From assembly GCF_024758725.1 (NCBI RefSeq), contig NZ_CP096972.1, positions 3,454,001-3,518,000 on the forward strand: 64,000 bases of DNA, written 5' to 3'. The position numbers and the translations under genes are program-made. The DNA is from Sphingomonas sp. SUN039. Its GTDB lineage: Bacteria > Pseudomonadota > Alphaproteobacteria > Sphingomonadales > Sphingomonadaceae. This document shows, piece by piece, positions 52,801 through 60,702 of the stretch (within the stretch, counting starts at the first letter, position 1; each line of letters starts with the position of its first letter). The notes beneath the pieces are model-generated. The model did not search any database, was not told where the DNA came from, and saw only the letters and a list, made by a program, of their open reading frames with translations.

Positions 52801-53349
52801 ACGCCCAACACGTTCAATATCACCTTGCTCGATGCCTGGACGGCGGCGGCGGCGAACAAGACGGTGTGGGGCGCGCAGGTCACCACTGCGATGACGATCG
52901 ACGGATCGGCGGACACCAATGGCAATCTGACTTTCTTCGGCGGTTCAGCGTCGGATACGCTGACCGGCGGTGGGGGTGCCGACACGATCTCGGGCGGCGG
53001 CGGCGGCGATGCATTGCGTGGCAACGGCGGCGCGGACATTTTCCGCTACGATAGCGTCACAGATTCGAATGGTAGCACCAACGCGACGCGCGACCGCATT
53101 CTCGACTTCACTTCGGGGAGCGACAAGATCGACCTGTCGCGGATCGACGCGATCAACGGCGGGGCCGACGACGCCTTTACCTTTATCGGCGGCGGTGCCT
53201 TCACGAACGTCGCGGGGCAGTTGCACTATATCGACAATGGCAATGGTACGATGACCGTCGAGGGGGACGTCGACGGCAACGGCGTGGCCGATTTCGCCAT
53301 TCTGGTGACGACGGCGGCACCGCCGGTCGCCACCGATTTCATCCTTTAA
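49879..53349 (+). CDS. T1SS-secreted protein with PPC domains and RTX repeats
   Basis: From the ATG at 49879 (GAAGGG upstream) the 1156-aa protein has three PPC-type beta domains (about residues 1-115, 125-240, 250-370; each with DRDWF/DHDWF and GTYYL/VYYLE/GTYYID). A cadherin-like repeat follows (about 375-475), then the 683-residue half shared with the first secreted protein, with Gly/Asp RTX repeats and the same APPVATDFIL end. It is probably exported by the nearby T1SS. A peptide gene follows 60 nt downstream. Confidence 0.88.
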   Translation: MADDFAATTATTGAVTVGGSATGTIEVGADRDWFRITLVAGQSYIFNLDRGTLLDPFLVLYDQNGVDIVGNDDIVTNVNFNSQIRFTATVSGTYYLAAFSSDGTDIGTYTVRAAIDPSPPASTDDYGAQAGSPNVGAVAVGGSTNGNLETLNDRDWFAITLTAGTSYTFRQEGITLADPFLRLRDGNGILISGNDDFGGTLNSQITYTAVTTGVYYLEGNTADAGNAAGIGTYRVTAAVNGNPPPPPTDDYGSQVGAGNLGSVVVGSSSTGLINYGGDHDWFAVALSAGSIYRIRQEIGTLPDPRFTLRNSIGITLTGDDDSGGGQNAQVDYTAPTSGTYYIDANSADGTGPNSTGTYTVRLTLLYGAPVIVANTGSTAAEGAADTITSSELSTTDSDSAASAIVYTLTSLATNGTLTRNGTTLALNGTFTQADINSNLVVYTHNGSETTSASFGFSVTDGTTNFTGRTFNFTVTPVNDAPTSTGLAGDSVTATEPAGLGSTMPNVNIDAGGNMTFADVDNANFNGGTLRVAITAGKQAVEDQLLINTTGTVTIAGNVVSVGGTAIGTRSGGGAGGGDLVIALTANATPALLQSVVRAVYYANTGNDNPTAGVRTITTTLTDGSGTANGGADTVTITSTVTVAATDDTPVAVADSYSVNENVVLNVAPNVGVLANDTDIDGGPKTVATINGSAVNVGTLVTLASGARVTLNANGSLSYDPNGQFNYLVSAATAAATGAVNSSATDSFTYTANGGSSATVTITVNGVDGAGSELRGDGGNNTTNGTALDDYFNLSQGGNDTATGGNGNDAFFFGAAFTALDIVDGGPGINDQVGLQGNYSAGLTLGAGSLVNIEALAVLPGFSYSITSIDANVAAGQTLSVFGGSLAVGQNFTFNGSAETDGQFRMYGGLGNDNFTGGALDDGFYFGPGKWDNVNDTVVGGGGANDQLALDGNYTVSVGANADVETLALLAGPVGTPNTFNITLLDAWTAAAANKTVWGAQVTTAMTIDGSADTNGNLTFFGGSASDTLTGGGGADTISGGGGGDALRGNGGADIFRYDSVTDSNGSTNATRDRILDFTSGSDKIDLSRIDAINGGADDAFTFIGGGAFTNVAGQLHYIDNGNGTMTVEGDVDGNGVADFAILVTTAAPPVATDFIL
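51301..53349 (+). repeat. Duplicated 3' half of secreted protein gene, copy 2
   Basis: This is the counterpart of 47071-49120, nearly equal in length. Most differences are single-residue changes. Together with the peptide gene it forms a duplicated module of about 2.25 kb; the 5' halves of the two genes are unrelated (propeller/cadherin against PPC domains), which indicates module swapping. Confidence 0.85.
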
Positions 53350-53361
53350 CCCAGAGCGGCT

Positions 53362-53546
53362 GTATCTGGAACGGCAGCCCTTGGGCGCAACAAGTCAGGA
53401 CCGACGACAATGACCAAGACTCCGACTCCGAACCCCGCGGCCAAGACACCGCGCATGCCCTGGACCCCGCCTCGGGTTGCGCGGATCGACGCCGGACAGG
53501 CCGAAATCGGCACCCGCGCCACCGGCGACGGGGCGTTTACGACGTC
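53362..53546 (+). repeat. 185-bp direct repeat containing peptide gene, copy 2
   Basis: Identical by eye to 49133-49317 with an offset of 4229 nt. The boundaries are the sequence between secreted-protein stop and peptide gene on the left, and the last codon of the peptide on the right. Confidence 0.9.
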
Positions 53547-53550
53547 CTGA
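53410..53550 (+). CDS. Candidate RiPP precursor peptide, copy 2
   Basis: The 46-aa product is identical to copy 1 (MPWTPPRVARID motif, ...GAFTTS end) but uses TCC-TGA instead of TCG-TAA at the end. It overlaps the 3' end of the convergent kinase gene by 14 nt. This copy sits directly beside the kinase, PqqD, cyclase and protease genes, which is the main reason to call it a precursor. Confidence 0.65.
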   Translation: MTKTPTPNPAAKTPRMPWTPPRVARIDAGQAEIGTRATGDGAFTTS

Positions 53551-54448
53551 GCGCATCCTCGACACGAGCGCAACTCGCGTCGATCCCGTCGAGCGACCAA
53601 GGACGCGTGAGCCGCGAGACGCCGCAGTGCCGGGCGACGGCCATACACTGATCGAAATGTTGGCGGTTGCGCCCCATCGGCGAAACCAGCTGTCCGCGAA
53701 AACTATTGGCGATCAGCGTCGCCGCTGCGTCCGCGCCCCCTAGCGGTTCGATGCGCGCCGCTGTCCCCTCGGGTCCGGCTTGGAGGCAGAAAAGTTTGCC
53801 CAACGGATAGGGGCGGTAAGGCGCAACGCCCGCCACGGGCAGCCGGTACTTGTCGAGTGTCGGCAAAACCTGCTCCAGGCCGTCGGACCCGCACCCTACA
53901 GCCGCCAGCGTCTTGCCCCAGAGCTTCAGGTTGCACAGCCCCGGCCAAACCATCGGTATGGATCCCGAGGTGTCGACCGCACAGATATCGTCGCACAGCA
54001 GCGGATGGCCGCGACGGTTGAGGTGCAGCGCTATCGTCGATTTGCCTGCGCCCGATGTGCCGGCAAAGGCAATGGCCTGCCCGTCGATCACGACGGCACT
54101 GGCGTGCAGCGGCAACAGGCCGCGCTGGTGCAGCAACGCGCCCAGCGCCGAACCGAGCAAATAGGCGCGCACATCGCTCTCGGGCGCATGTTCGGCGATC
54201 TCGACGGCGATCTCGTGCCCGTTGGTCACGCACAGCCGCACGACGTCCGGCACATCCATCCAAAAGACTTGCGGACCCGCCACAACACCGTGCTCGATCT
54301 CCGTTGCGCCGAAGGGGCGGGCAGCCGCCGCGCGGACAATGCTGACCGGATCGTCGGTCCCCTCATTGCCCTCGCGCATTTCGGGAAGCGCCAGCGCCGA
54401 TTGAAAATCCACGCCAAAGGCTCGATAGGGGATCGCGTTGTGCACCAT
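53537..54448 (-). CDS. HPr-kinase-like protein of RiPP cluster
   Basis: The 303-aa protein has a Walker A loop AGTSGAGKST (about residues 129-138), preceded by LLPLHASAVVIDGQ and followed by HPLLCDDICAVD, the layout of HprK-like kinases found in lasso-peptide clusters. Characterised relatives (for example in paeninodin biosynthesis) phosphorylate the C-terminal Ser of the precursor. Here it diverges from the PqqD-cyclase-protease genes and converges on a peptide that ends in Ser. Confidence 0.85.
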   Translation of the reverse strand: MVHNAIPYRAFGVDFQSALALPEMREGNEGTDDPVSIVRAAAARPFGATEIEHGVVAGPQVFWMDVPDVVRLCVTNGHEIAVEIAEHAPESDVRAYLLGSALGALLHQRGLLPLHASAVVIDGQAIAFAGTSGAGKSTIALHLNRRGHPLLCDDICAVDTSGSIPMVWPGLCNLKLWGKTLAAVGCGSDGLEQVLPTLDKYRLPVAGVAPYRPYPLGKLFCLQAGPEGTAARIEPLGGADAAATLIANSFRGQLVSPMGRNRQHFDQCMAVARHCGVSRLTRPWSLDGIDASCARVEDALRTS

Positions 54449-54496
54449 GCCGCTGGCCCTAGCGGATGTCGGTTACGCGCGCGAGGATGGAACCCG

Positions 54497-54775
54497 ATGG
54501 ACCCGAACACGATCATCGAACGTATCGACGGGATGGTTGAAGCCGAGGTCGGGGGGGAACTCGTCGGGCTGGATATCGAACGTGGCAGTTGCTTCGGCTT
54601 CAACGCGACCGCGACACGTATCTGGCATCTGGTTGGGACGCCGCAAAGCCTTGGCACGCTGTGCGATGCATTGATGGCCGAACACGAGGTGGATCGCGCC
54701 ACCTGCCTTGCCGACACCGCCGCCGTATTGCGCGTCATGGCGGACGAGCAACTGGTAGCCCTGCGCGCGGCATGA
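54497..54775 (+). CDS. PqqD-family protein (RRE, lasso B1-like)
   Basis: The 92-aa protein has the PqqD fold: ERIDGMVEAEVGGELVGLDI followed by GFNATATRIWHLVGTP and a C-terminal helix. PqqD-like RRE domains bind the leader of RiPP precursors and deliver them to the protease and cyclase. It is first in the rightward biosynthetic operon, 18 nt before the cyclase. Confidence 0.9.
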   Translation: MDPNTIIERIDGMVEAEVGGELVGLDIERGSCFGFNATATRIWHLVGTPQSLGTLCDALMAEHEVDRATCLADTAAVLRVMADEQLVALRAA

Positions 54776-54793
54776 CCGCCCGATGACCACCCG

Positions 54794-56707
54794 ATGACCG
54801 CGCTGGCCGGGCTGTGGGATTTCGGCGACGGCAATCCCGGCCCGATCCTCGACCGGATGCTCGCCGCGCAAGCAATCTATGGACGTCATGATGCCGCGCG
54901 GACGACAGGACCGGTCGCGCTGGGGCGACGGCTGTGGCCGCTGACGCCCGAAGATGCGTTCGATCGGGGACCGGTGGCGAGCAAAGATGGCGTGTGGCTG
55001 CTCGTCGCCGATGCACGGATCGATAACCGCGCGGAGCTTGCGGCGGCGCTCGGCCTTTCGTCCGGTGCACTGTCCGGGATGAGTGACCCCGAGGTGGTGC
55101 TCGCAGCTATCGAGCGATGGGGCGTGGCCGGGATCGAGCGCCTCATAGGGCCGTTCGCGTTGGCCTGCTGGAACGTACCGCAGCAACTGCTCGTGCTCGC
55201 CCGCGATGCCGTCGGCGAGCGGCCGTTGCATTATCATCGCGGCGACGGGTTCGTCGCGGTGGCATCGATGCCCAAGGGGCTGCACGCCCATCCCGCCATT
55301 GCCTATGCGGCCGATGTCGCGATGACGGCGGATTTTCTCGCGCTGCTGCCCGAAACAGGGGACGAAAGCTTTTTTGCCGGCGTCGAGCGCGTGCTGCCCG
55401 GGCATATTGTGACCCTCGACCGGTCGTCGGTCGAGACGCGGCGGTACTGGAACCCCGATACGACGCCGCTACGCCTCGCCAGCGACGACGCCTATGCCGG
55501 GGCGATGCGCGACGAACTCGACCGCGCCGTCGCCTGCCGTTTGCGCCGGATCGACGGACGCGTCGGCGCGCATTTGAGTGCTGGGCTCGACAGCAGCATC
55601 GTGGCGGCGACTGCCGCGCGCCAGCTACGGTCCGGACGGCTGACCGCTTTTACCGCCATTCCCTTGACCGATGTCGCGGTACCGCCGGGCACCATCGCCG
55701 ACGAAGGGCCGCTCGCCGCCGCGACCGCCGATTTCCATGGCAATATCGATCATGTCCGGGTTGCCTCAGCCAGTGGTTCGCCGGTCGCGTTGATGGATCG
55801 CCAGTTCCAGCTGTTCGAACGTCCGGTATTGAACCCGTCGAACGCGGTCTGGAGCGAAGCCATCAACGATGCGGCGCAGGCGCGCGGGATCGGCGTTCTG
55901 TTGACCGGCCAGATGGGCAATTTTACGCTCAGCCATGATGGGTACCAGCAGTTACCGATGCTGCTGCGCGGATTCGAGTGGGGCCGGTTGTTCCGGCTCG
56001 TGCGCCGCCTGTCGCGGCGTGGATTGAGCATCAAGGGGCTGTTAGCGACGACGTTGGGGCCATTTGTGTCTCCCGGTGTCTGGAATTGGGTATCCCGCCT
56101 CGCCGGACGCGAACTTGCGCTCGGCAGCTACAGCGCGCTGCGGACTGCCGCATTCGACGAGCTCGACATCGGTGGACGTGCACAGGCGCGCGACCTCGAC
56201 CTGTCCTACCGCCCTTGGGCCGACAGCGCGGCGATGCGGCTCTGGGGCATGAAGCGGGTCGATCTGGGCGTGTATAACAAGGGGACGCTGGCGGGCTGGG
56301 GCCTCGACCTGCGCGATCCGACGGCCGACCGGCGGCTGATCGAGTTCGCGCTGCGCGTGCCCGAGGCGCAGTATATCCTCGACGGTGTGCCGCGCTCGCT
56401 CGCGCGGCGCGCCTTTGCCGACCGGTTGCCGCCGCAAGTCATCGGCGAACACCGGCGCGGGTTTCAGGCGGCCGACTGGCATGTCGGCATGGATGCCGCG
56501 CGCGGCGAGATTGCTGCCGAACTCGACAGTTTCGAACGCTGCGCCGGGGCCGACCGGCTGATCGATGCGGATCGCCTGCGCCGCGCGCTGGAAGATTGGC
56601 CCGAGGAAGGGTGGAACGACGAAACGGTCAGCCTGCTCTATCGCCACGCGATGCTGCGCGGTGTCGCAGCGGGGCATTTCCTGCGTAAAGTGGCGCGGAC
56701 GAACTGA
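54794..56707 (+). CDS. Asparagine-synthetase-like protein (lasso cyclase-like)
   Basis: The 637-aa protein has an N-terminal glutamine-amidotransferase-like domain without the usual Cys at position 2 (it begins MTALAGLWDF), and a C-terminal ATP-dependent synthetase domain with the PP-loop HLSAGLDSSIVAAT (about residue 259). In lasso clusters such proteins adenylate an Asp/Glu side chain and form the macrolactam. It lies between the PqqD and B2 genes and overlaps the latter (TGATG). Three ATGs occur in the 22 nt before the start; only 54794 is in frame. Confidence 0.9.
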   Translation: MTALAGLWDFGDGNPGPILDRMLAAQAIYGRHDAARTTGPVALGRRLWPLTPEDAFDRGPVASKDGVWLLVADARIDNRAELAAALGLSSGALSGMSDPEVVLAAIERWGVAGIERLIGPFALACWNVPQQLLVLARDAVGERPLHYHRGDGFVAVASMPKGLHAHPAIAYAADVAMTADFLALLPETGDESFFAGVERVLPGHIVTLDRSSVETRRYWNPDTTPLRLASDDAYAGAMRDELDRAVACRLRRIDGRVGAHLSAGLDSSIVAATAARQLRSGRLTAFTAIPLTDVAVPPGTIADEGPLAAATADFHGNIDHVRVASASGSPVALMDRQFQLFERPVLNPSNAVWSEAINDAAQARGIGVLLTGQMGNFTLSHDGYQQLPMLLRGFEWGRLFRLVRRLSRRGLSIKGLLATTLGPFVSPGVWNWVSRLAGRELALGSYSALRTAAFDELDIGGRAQARDLDLSYRPWADSAAMRLWGMKRVDLGVYNKGTLAGWGLDLRDPTADRRLIEFALRVPEAQYILDGVPRSLARRAFADRLPPQVIGEHRRGFQAADWHVGMDAARGEIAAELDSFERCAGADRLIDADRLRRALEDWPEEGWNDETVSLLYRHAMLRGVAAGHFLRKVARTN

Positions 56708-57111
56708 TGCGCCGATGGCTCCTGCTGGCCGAAGCCGTGGCGGCACTGGCGCTTGCTTCGGCGCTGATCGGCCTGTTCAGTTTTCGTCGGATTGCGACGA
56801 TTTCGGCACGGGGACGGAAAGATGCGCCCATTGCTTCGACTGCAGCTGCCCGCGAAATCGGCTGGGTGCTGGCGGCTTGGGGCCGGCGGGTGCCTTGGCG
56901 GGCGGTGTGTTTCCAGCAGGGGCTGGCCGCCCAACTCATGCTGCGTCGCCGGGGTCGTGCCGCCACGCTCTATTACGGCGCGCGCCATGACGAAAATGGC
57001 AAGCTGGTTGCGCATGTCTGGGTACGGTCGGGTAATGCGGATGTGATCGGTTGCGAGGACGTGGAAGCCTATGGCTTGCTGGCGGCGTTCCCGGGACGCG
57101 ACGACGGGTAG
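56707..57111 (+). CDS. Lasso peptide B2-type protease (transglutaminase-fold)
   Basis: The 134-aa protein has a hydrophobic N-terminus and a transglutaminase-like core: WRAVCFQQGLAAQLMLRRRG with catalytic Cys68 and LVAHVWV with His103, followed by an Asp about nine residues later. This is the B2 family that removes the leader of lasso precursors. It completes the PqqD-cyclase-protease operon. Confidence 0.88.
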   Translation: MRRWLLLAEAVAALALASALIGLFSFRRIATISARGRKDAPIASTAAAREIGWVLAAWGRRVPWRAVCFQQGLAAQLMLRRRGRAATLYYGARHDENGKLVAHVWVRSGNADVIGCEDVEAYGLLAAFPGRDDG

Positions 57112-57657
57112 CGCCACCGGCGCTTGAGCAGACGCCACGGCAGCCACACCAGCATGTGGGCGCGCACTGCCCAATCCGGTACGGCAAGGCGCGCGGCGGT
57201 CGGCGAATAGTCGAGTAGGCTCCCGATCACCGACAGGCGCGCGCGCAGGCCATCGGCTTGCAGCCATTGCGCCCGGAACCTGTCGACCAGCTGCGCGACC
57301 GTCAGGCCCGACATCGATTCGGGGGTTTCATTGGCCAGCAACTGTTCAGCGGCGAGCGTGGCGATAGTGCTCTCCCTCGCAACCGCCACATCTGTCTCGG
57401 AGATTCCGCCCCGACGCCGCGTAGCAGCCCGTTGGCCTCGATCAATGAGGTGTGAAGTTCGAGGGAAGTCCCGCGCGCTTCAGTCCTTCATCGACGGACC
57501 CTTCGACCCGGTGTGCGCGTGCACTCGTTACGACGGCAGTCGCATCCCAGCGGTCCGATGCGGCGCGCCTGACGGCCTCGTCGAAATCGGCAAAGGTCCG
57601 GAGTCGGCAACAGGCCGCCACCAGCAGAAATTCGGGCGAAAAACCGGTCGCGTTCAC
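57069..57657 (-). pseudogene. Degenerate nucleotidyltransferase-family gene (RiPP-associated)
   Basis: A 71-codon frame (57657-57442; GTG overlapping the hlyD stop as GTGA) encodes PEFLLVAACCR...SARAHRVEGSVDEGL. This resembles the N-terminus of the uncharacterised nucleotidyltransferases (PF14907-like) common in lasso clusters. A second frame, shifted by one, follows at 57389-57069 and ends with a basic Trp-rich tail (LVWLPWRLLKRRWR). Such proteins are normally about 350-400 aa; the catalytic middle appears missing. The second part could also be an unrelated small gene. Confidence 0.45.
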
Positions 57658-58961
57658 TCGCGGAACGCGGTCTCGCCGAGCCGCGCGATCGGAGTCAGGA
57701 TATAGGCCATGATCGAGCGCTTGTCGCCGAGCAGGCTGACGTCGGTGGTCATGCCGGGGCCGATGGTCAGCGGTTTGCCATTGCTGTCGCGCAGGCTTTT
57801 GGCGTCGGCGCGGATGCGGACGGTGTAATGGCTCTCCCCGGTGCGTTCCTCGACGGTCGCATCGGGGGAGATCGTCACGACTTCGCCGTCCATGCCACCG
57901 TAGATCGCGGAGTCATAGGCAGACACGTTGACCTTCGCCTTTTGACCGATGCGGACGAAGCCGATGTCTTTGGGGGTCACCAGCGCCTCGACAGTCAGCG
58001 TGTCGTTGCTGGGTACGACTTCGACAATGGGCTGGCCGGGGGCGATGCTGCTGCCAACGGTCGAGACGAGCACACGATTGACGCGACCGGTGACGGGTGC
58101 GGCAACGGTCGAGCGGCCGAGGCGTGCGGCAAGCGCGGGCACCGTGCGGCTACGCGCCGCCATCTCCGCCTGTGCCGCGGCGAGTTCGGTACCGGCCTGC
58201 GCGCGCCAGTTCTGGCGGACCTGCGACGCCGTGGCGCGCGCTTCGGCAACGGCGGACTGGGCGCGACCGATGGAAGCGGCGGCCTGCGCGGCTTCGCTGG
58301 CGGCGACCGATGCGCTGTTCTGAAGCTGGACCAATGTCATCTGCGGTTCGATCCCGCGTTCGACCAGCGGACGCATCATTGCCAGCTGGCGCGCGGCGGC
58401 ATCGCGGGCGGAAACACGGGCACGGTATGCCGCCTGCGCTTCGGCAACTGCCGACATCGCCTGACCCTCGCGCGCACTGTTGGCCGAGACCAGCGCGGCG
58501 AGGTCGCTCATCCGCGACTGGTGCAGCGCGCGTTCGATGGCGACCTGATCGGCACCGGCCGCATCGCGCGGCACCGGGTACATCGGTTCGCGTCCCGCCA
58601 CTTCGGCTTCGAGCCGCGCGATCTTGGCTTGCAGTGCCACGACCTGCACTTCGCTGCTGCCCAGCTCCGCACCGCTTTGTGTCGGGTCGAGCTTCACCAA
58701 TGCCTGCCCCTGCCGGACCAGATCGCCTGCTCGCACGAGAATGGCGGCGACGATGCCGCCTTCCAGATGCGAGACGACCTGCAACCGCGCGCTCGGCACG
58801 ATGCGGCCGGGCGCGCGGACCGTGCGGTCGATCTGGACGAAGCTCGCCCACAGGATGAACGCGATGAAGAAGCCGAGAATCGTCCACAGCAGGACGCTCG
58901 AGGCCGAACGCGGCTCGATCCGGTCGGCCAGATCTTCGAGATGCGGGTCGGCCAGACTCAT
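57654..58961 (-). CDS. T1SS periplasmic adaptor (HlyD family)
   Basis: The 435-aa protein has one N-terminal transmembrane helix (LLWTILGFFIAFILWASFVQI, about residues 25-45), a lipoyl/barrel half (APGRIVPSARLQVVSHLEGG), a long Ala/Gln-rich coiled coil (about 100-290) and the C-terminal barrel with PGQPIVEVVPSNDTLTVEA. It bridges the inner-membrane ABC protein and TolC. Its gene is third in the leftward TolC-ABC-HlyD operon, 10 nt after the ABC gene. Confidence 0.93.
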   Translation of the reverse strand: MSLADPHLEDLADRIEPRSASSVLLWTILGFFIAFILWASFVQIDRTVRAPGRIVPSARLQVVSHLEGGIVAAILVRAGDLVRQGQALVKLDPTQSGAELGSSEVQVVALQAKIARLEAEVAGREPMYPVPRDAAGADQVAIERALHQSRMSDLAALVSANSAREGQAMSAVAEAQAAYRARVSARDAAARQLAMMRPLVERGIEPQMTLVQLQNSASVAASEAAQAAASIGRAQSAVAEARATASQVRQNWRAQAGTELAAAQAEMAARSRTVPALAARLGRSTVAAPVTGRVNRVLVSTVGSSIAPGQPIVEVVPSNDTLTVEALVTPKDIGFVRIGQKAKVNVSAYDSAIYGGMDGEVVTISPDATVEERTGESHYTVRIRADAKSLRDSNGKPLTIGPGMTTDVSLLGDKRSIMAYILTPIARLGETAFRE

Positions 58962-58971
58962 GGGGTCATCC

Positions 58972-60702
58972 TCATGCGGCGACCCTCGGGCGCTGGAGTT
59001 GCTTGAGCACCGCGTCGCGCGGGCCGTCGGCGCTGATCTTGCCGGCTTCGATGATCACGACGCGCTCGACCAGGCGGAGCAGCGCGGGGCGATGCGTGAT
59101 TAGCACGAAGGTCCGGCCCTTGAGTTCGCGTTCGAGCCGGTCGATCAGCTGTGCCTCGGTTCCTGCGTCCATGGCACTCGTCGGCTCGTCGAACACGACG
59201 ATCTGCGGGCTGCCAGCGAGCGCGCGGGCGATGGAGATCGACTGACGCTGCCCGCCCGACAGGCCTTCGCCACGGTCGGCAAGGATCAGGTCGTAGCCGT
59301 TGGCGATCTGCCCCATGAAGCTATGAGTGCCCGACAGTTCGGCGACGCGCAGCAGCTCGGCGTCATCGACGGCGGCACGCGCCAGCACGATGTTCTCGCG
59401 CACCGTACCGCTCAACAGCGTACTTTCCTGAAGCGCCGCCCCGATCTTCGCGCGCATGGCAGGCGGGTCGAACTGGCGGATGTCGGTCCCGTCGATCATG
59501 ACGAGTCCCTCCTGCGGCGGGTACAGGCCCAGGATCAGCCGCGCGATCGTCGATTTGCCCGAGCCGACCGGCCCGATCAGCGCGACGCGCTGTCCGGCGG
59601 GAATAGCGAGACTCAGCCCGTCGAGCGTTTTTTCTGCCGCGCCCGGATAGGCGAATTCGATGCCGCGCAGCTCGATCCGTCCGTCGAAGCGCGCTGGCAT
59701 CAACCCATCGCCCGACGGTCCTTCGGGCGGCAGGTCCATCATGGCGTCGAGCTGCTTATACGCGGCCTGCGTCGCCGACAGGCGGGCGAGTAGGCTGGCG
59801 ATCTGTCCCAGCGGTTGCACGGCGCGCCCCGCAAGGATCGAGCAGGCGACCAATGCACCTGTCGTCATTTTGTGGTCGGCGATCAGGAGCACCCCGACGA
59901 TGACGACACCGGCATAGGCGAGGGTGTTGGCCGAGGCCGCAACTGTCACCGCGACGGTTGAAACCAGTCGCTGGCGGAGCGAGCTGTCTGTATGCGCTTC
60001 GCTGGCTGCCCGCCAGCGTCGCCCGAGCAAGGGCGCGGCACCCGATGCCTTGACCATTTCGAGCGCGCCGATGGCCTCGACCAGCACGGTCTGCTTGAGT
60101 TGGCCCTGGTTCATCGACCGTGCCGACAAGCGGTCGAGCGCGGGCCGGGTCAGCCAGCCCGCGCCGACGACAAGCGGGATCGCGGCTATCGGCACCCACA
60201 CCACGGCACCCCCGATGATCGCGATGAAGACCAGGGTCACGAGGATGAAGGGCACATCGACCACCGCCGTCATCGTTGCGGAGGCAAAGAAGTCGCGCAG
60301 CGTTTCCAGCTCGCGCATCATGCTCGCAAGGCCACCGGTCGATCCCCTTTTCAGGTCGAGCCTGATCCGGACGAGCCGGTCGAACACCCGTTCGCCGATG
60401 TCATGGTCGATATCGGCACCGGCCAGATCGACGAAATAGGCCCGCAAAATGCGGAGGACGAAATCGAACACGACGACCACCGCCAGCCCGATCGACAGCG
60501 CGACGAGCGACGACAGTGCGTTGTTGGGGACGACGCGGTCGTACACGGTCATCGTGAACAGCGACGTCACCAGCCCGAAAATGTTGATCATCGCAGCGGC
60601 CAGCGCGACCTTGGTATAGGTCGCGCGGTTGCGCCGCATCGGCTCCATCAGCCACGCCGCGAAACGGGGTCTCGGTTCTTCCACCAGATTGGCTGCACTC
60701 AT
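58972..60702 (-). CDS. T1SS permease/ATPase (ABC transporter)
   Basis: The 576-aa protein has an N-terminal six-helix domain and a C-terminal ATPase with Walker A GPVGSGKST (about residue 380), signature LSGGQRQSISIARAL and Walker B VVFDEPTSAMD. There is no C39 peptidase domain, so substrates are not cleaved and carry C-terminal signals, as the two RTX proteins nearby do. It overlaps tolC by 4 nt. Confidence 0.93.
   Translation of the reverse strand: MSAANLVEEPRPRFAAWLMEPMRRNRATYTKVALAAAMINIFGLVTSLFTMTVYDRVVPNNALSSLVALSIGLAVVVVFDFVLRILRAYFVDLAGADIDHDIGERVFDRLVRIRLDLKRGSTGGLASMMRELETLRDFFASATMTAVVDVPFILVTLVFIAIIGGAVVWVPIAAIPLVVGAGWLTRPALDRLSARSMNQGQLKQTVLVEAIGALEMVKASGAAPLLGRRWRAASEAHTDSSLRQRLVSTVAVTVAASANTLAYAGVVIVGVLLIADHKMTTGALVACSILAGRAVQPLGQIASLLARLSATQAAYKQLDAMMDLPPEGPSGDGLMPARFDGRIELRGIEFAYPGAAEKTLDGLSLAIPAGQRVALIGPVGSGKSTIARLILGLYPPQEGLVMIDGTDIRQFDPPAMRAKIGAALQESTLLSGTVRENIVLARAAVDDAELLRVAELSGTHSFMGQIANGYDLILADRGEGLSGGQRQSISIARALAGSPQIVVFDEPTSAMDAGTEAQLIDRLERELKGRTFVLITHRPALLRLVERVVIIEAGKISADGPRDAVLKQLQRPRVAA

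Noticed and set aside
49133-53546. Direct repeats as ends of a mobile element
   Set aside because: No transposase or integrase lies between or beside the repeats; the intervening sequence is a paralogous secreted-protein gene, so tandem duplication explains them better.
53410-53550. Straightforward canonical lasso precursor
   Set aside because: With the leader Thr at -2 the remaining end is only ten residues with no Asp or Glu at positions 7-9; other core starts violate the Thr rule. Kept as a non-canonical candidate.
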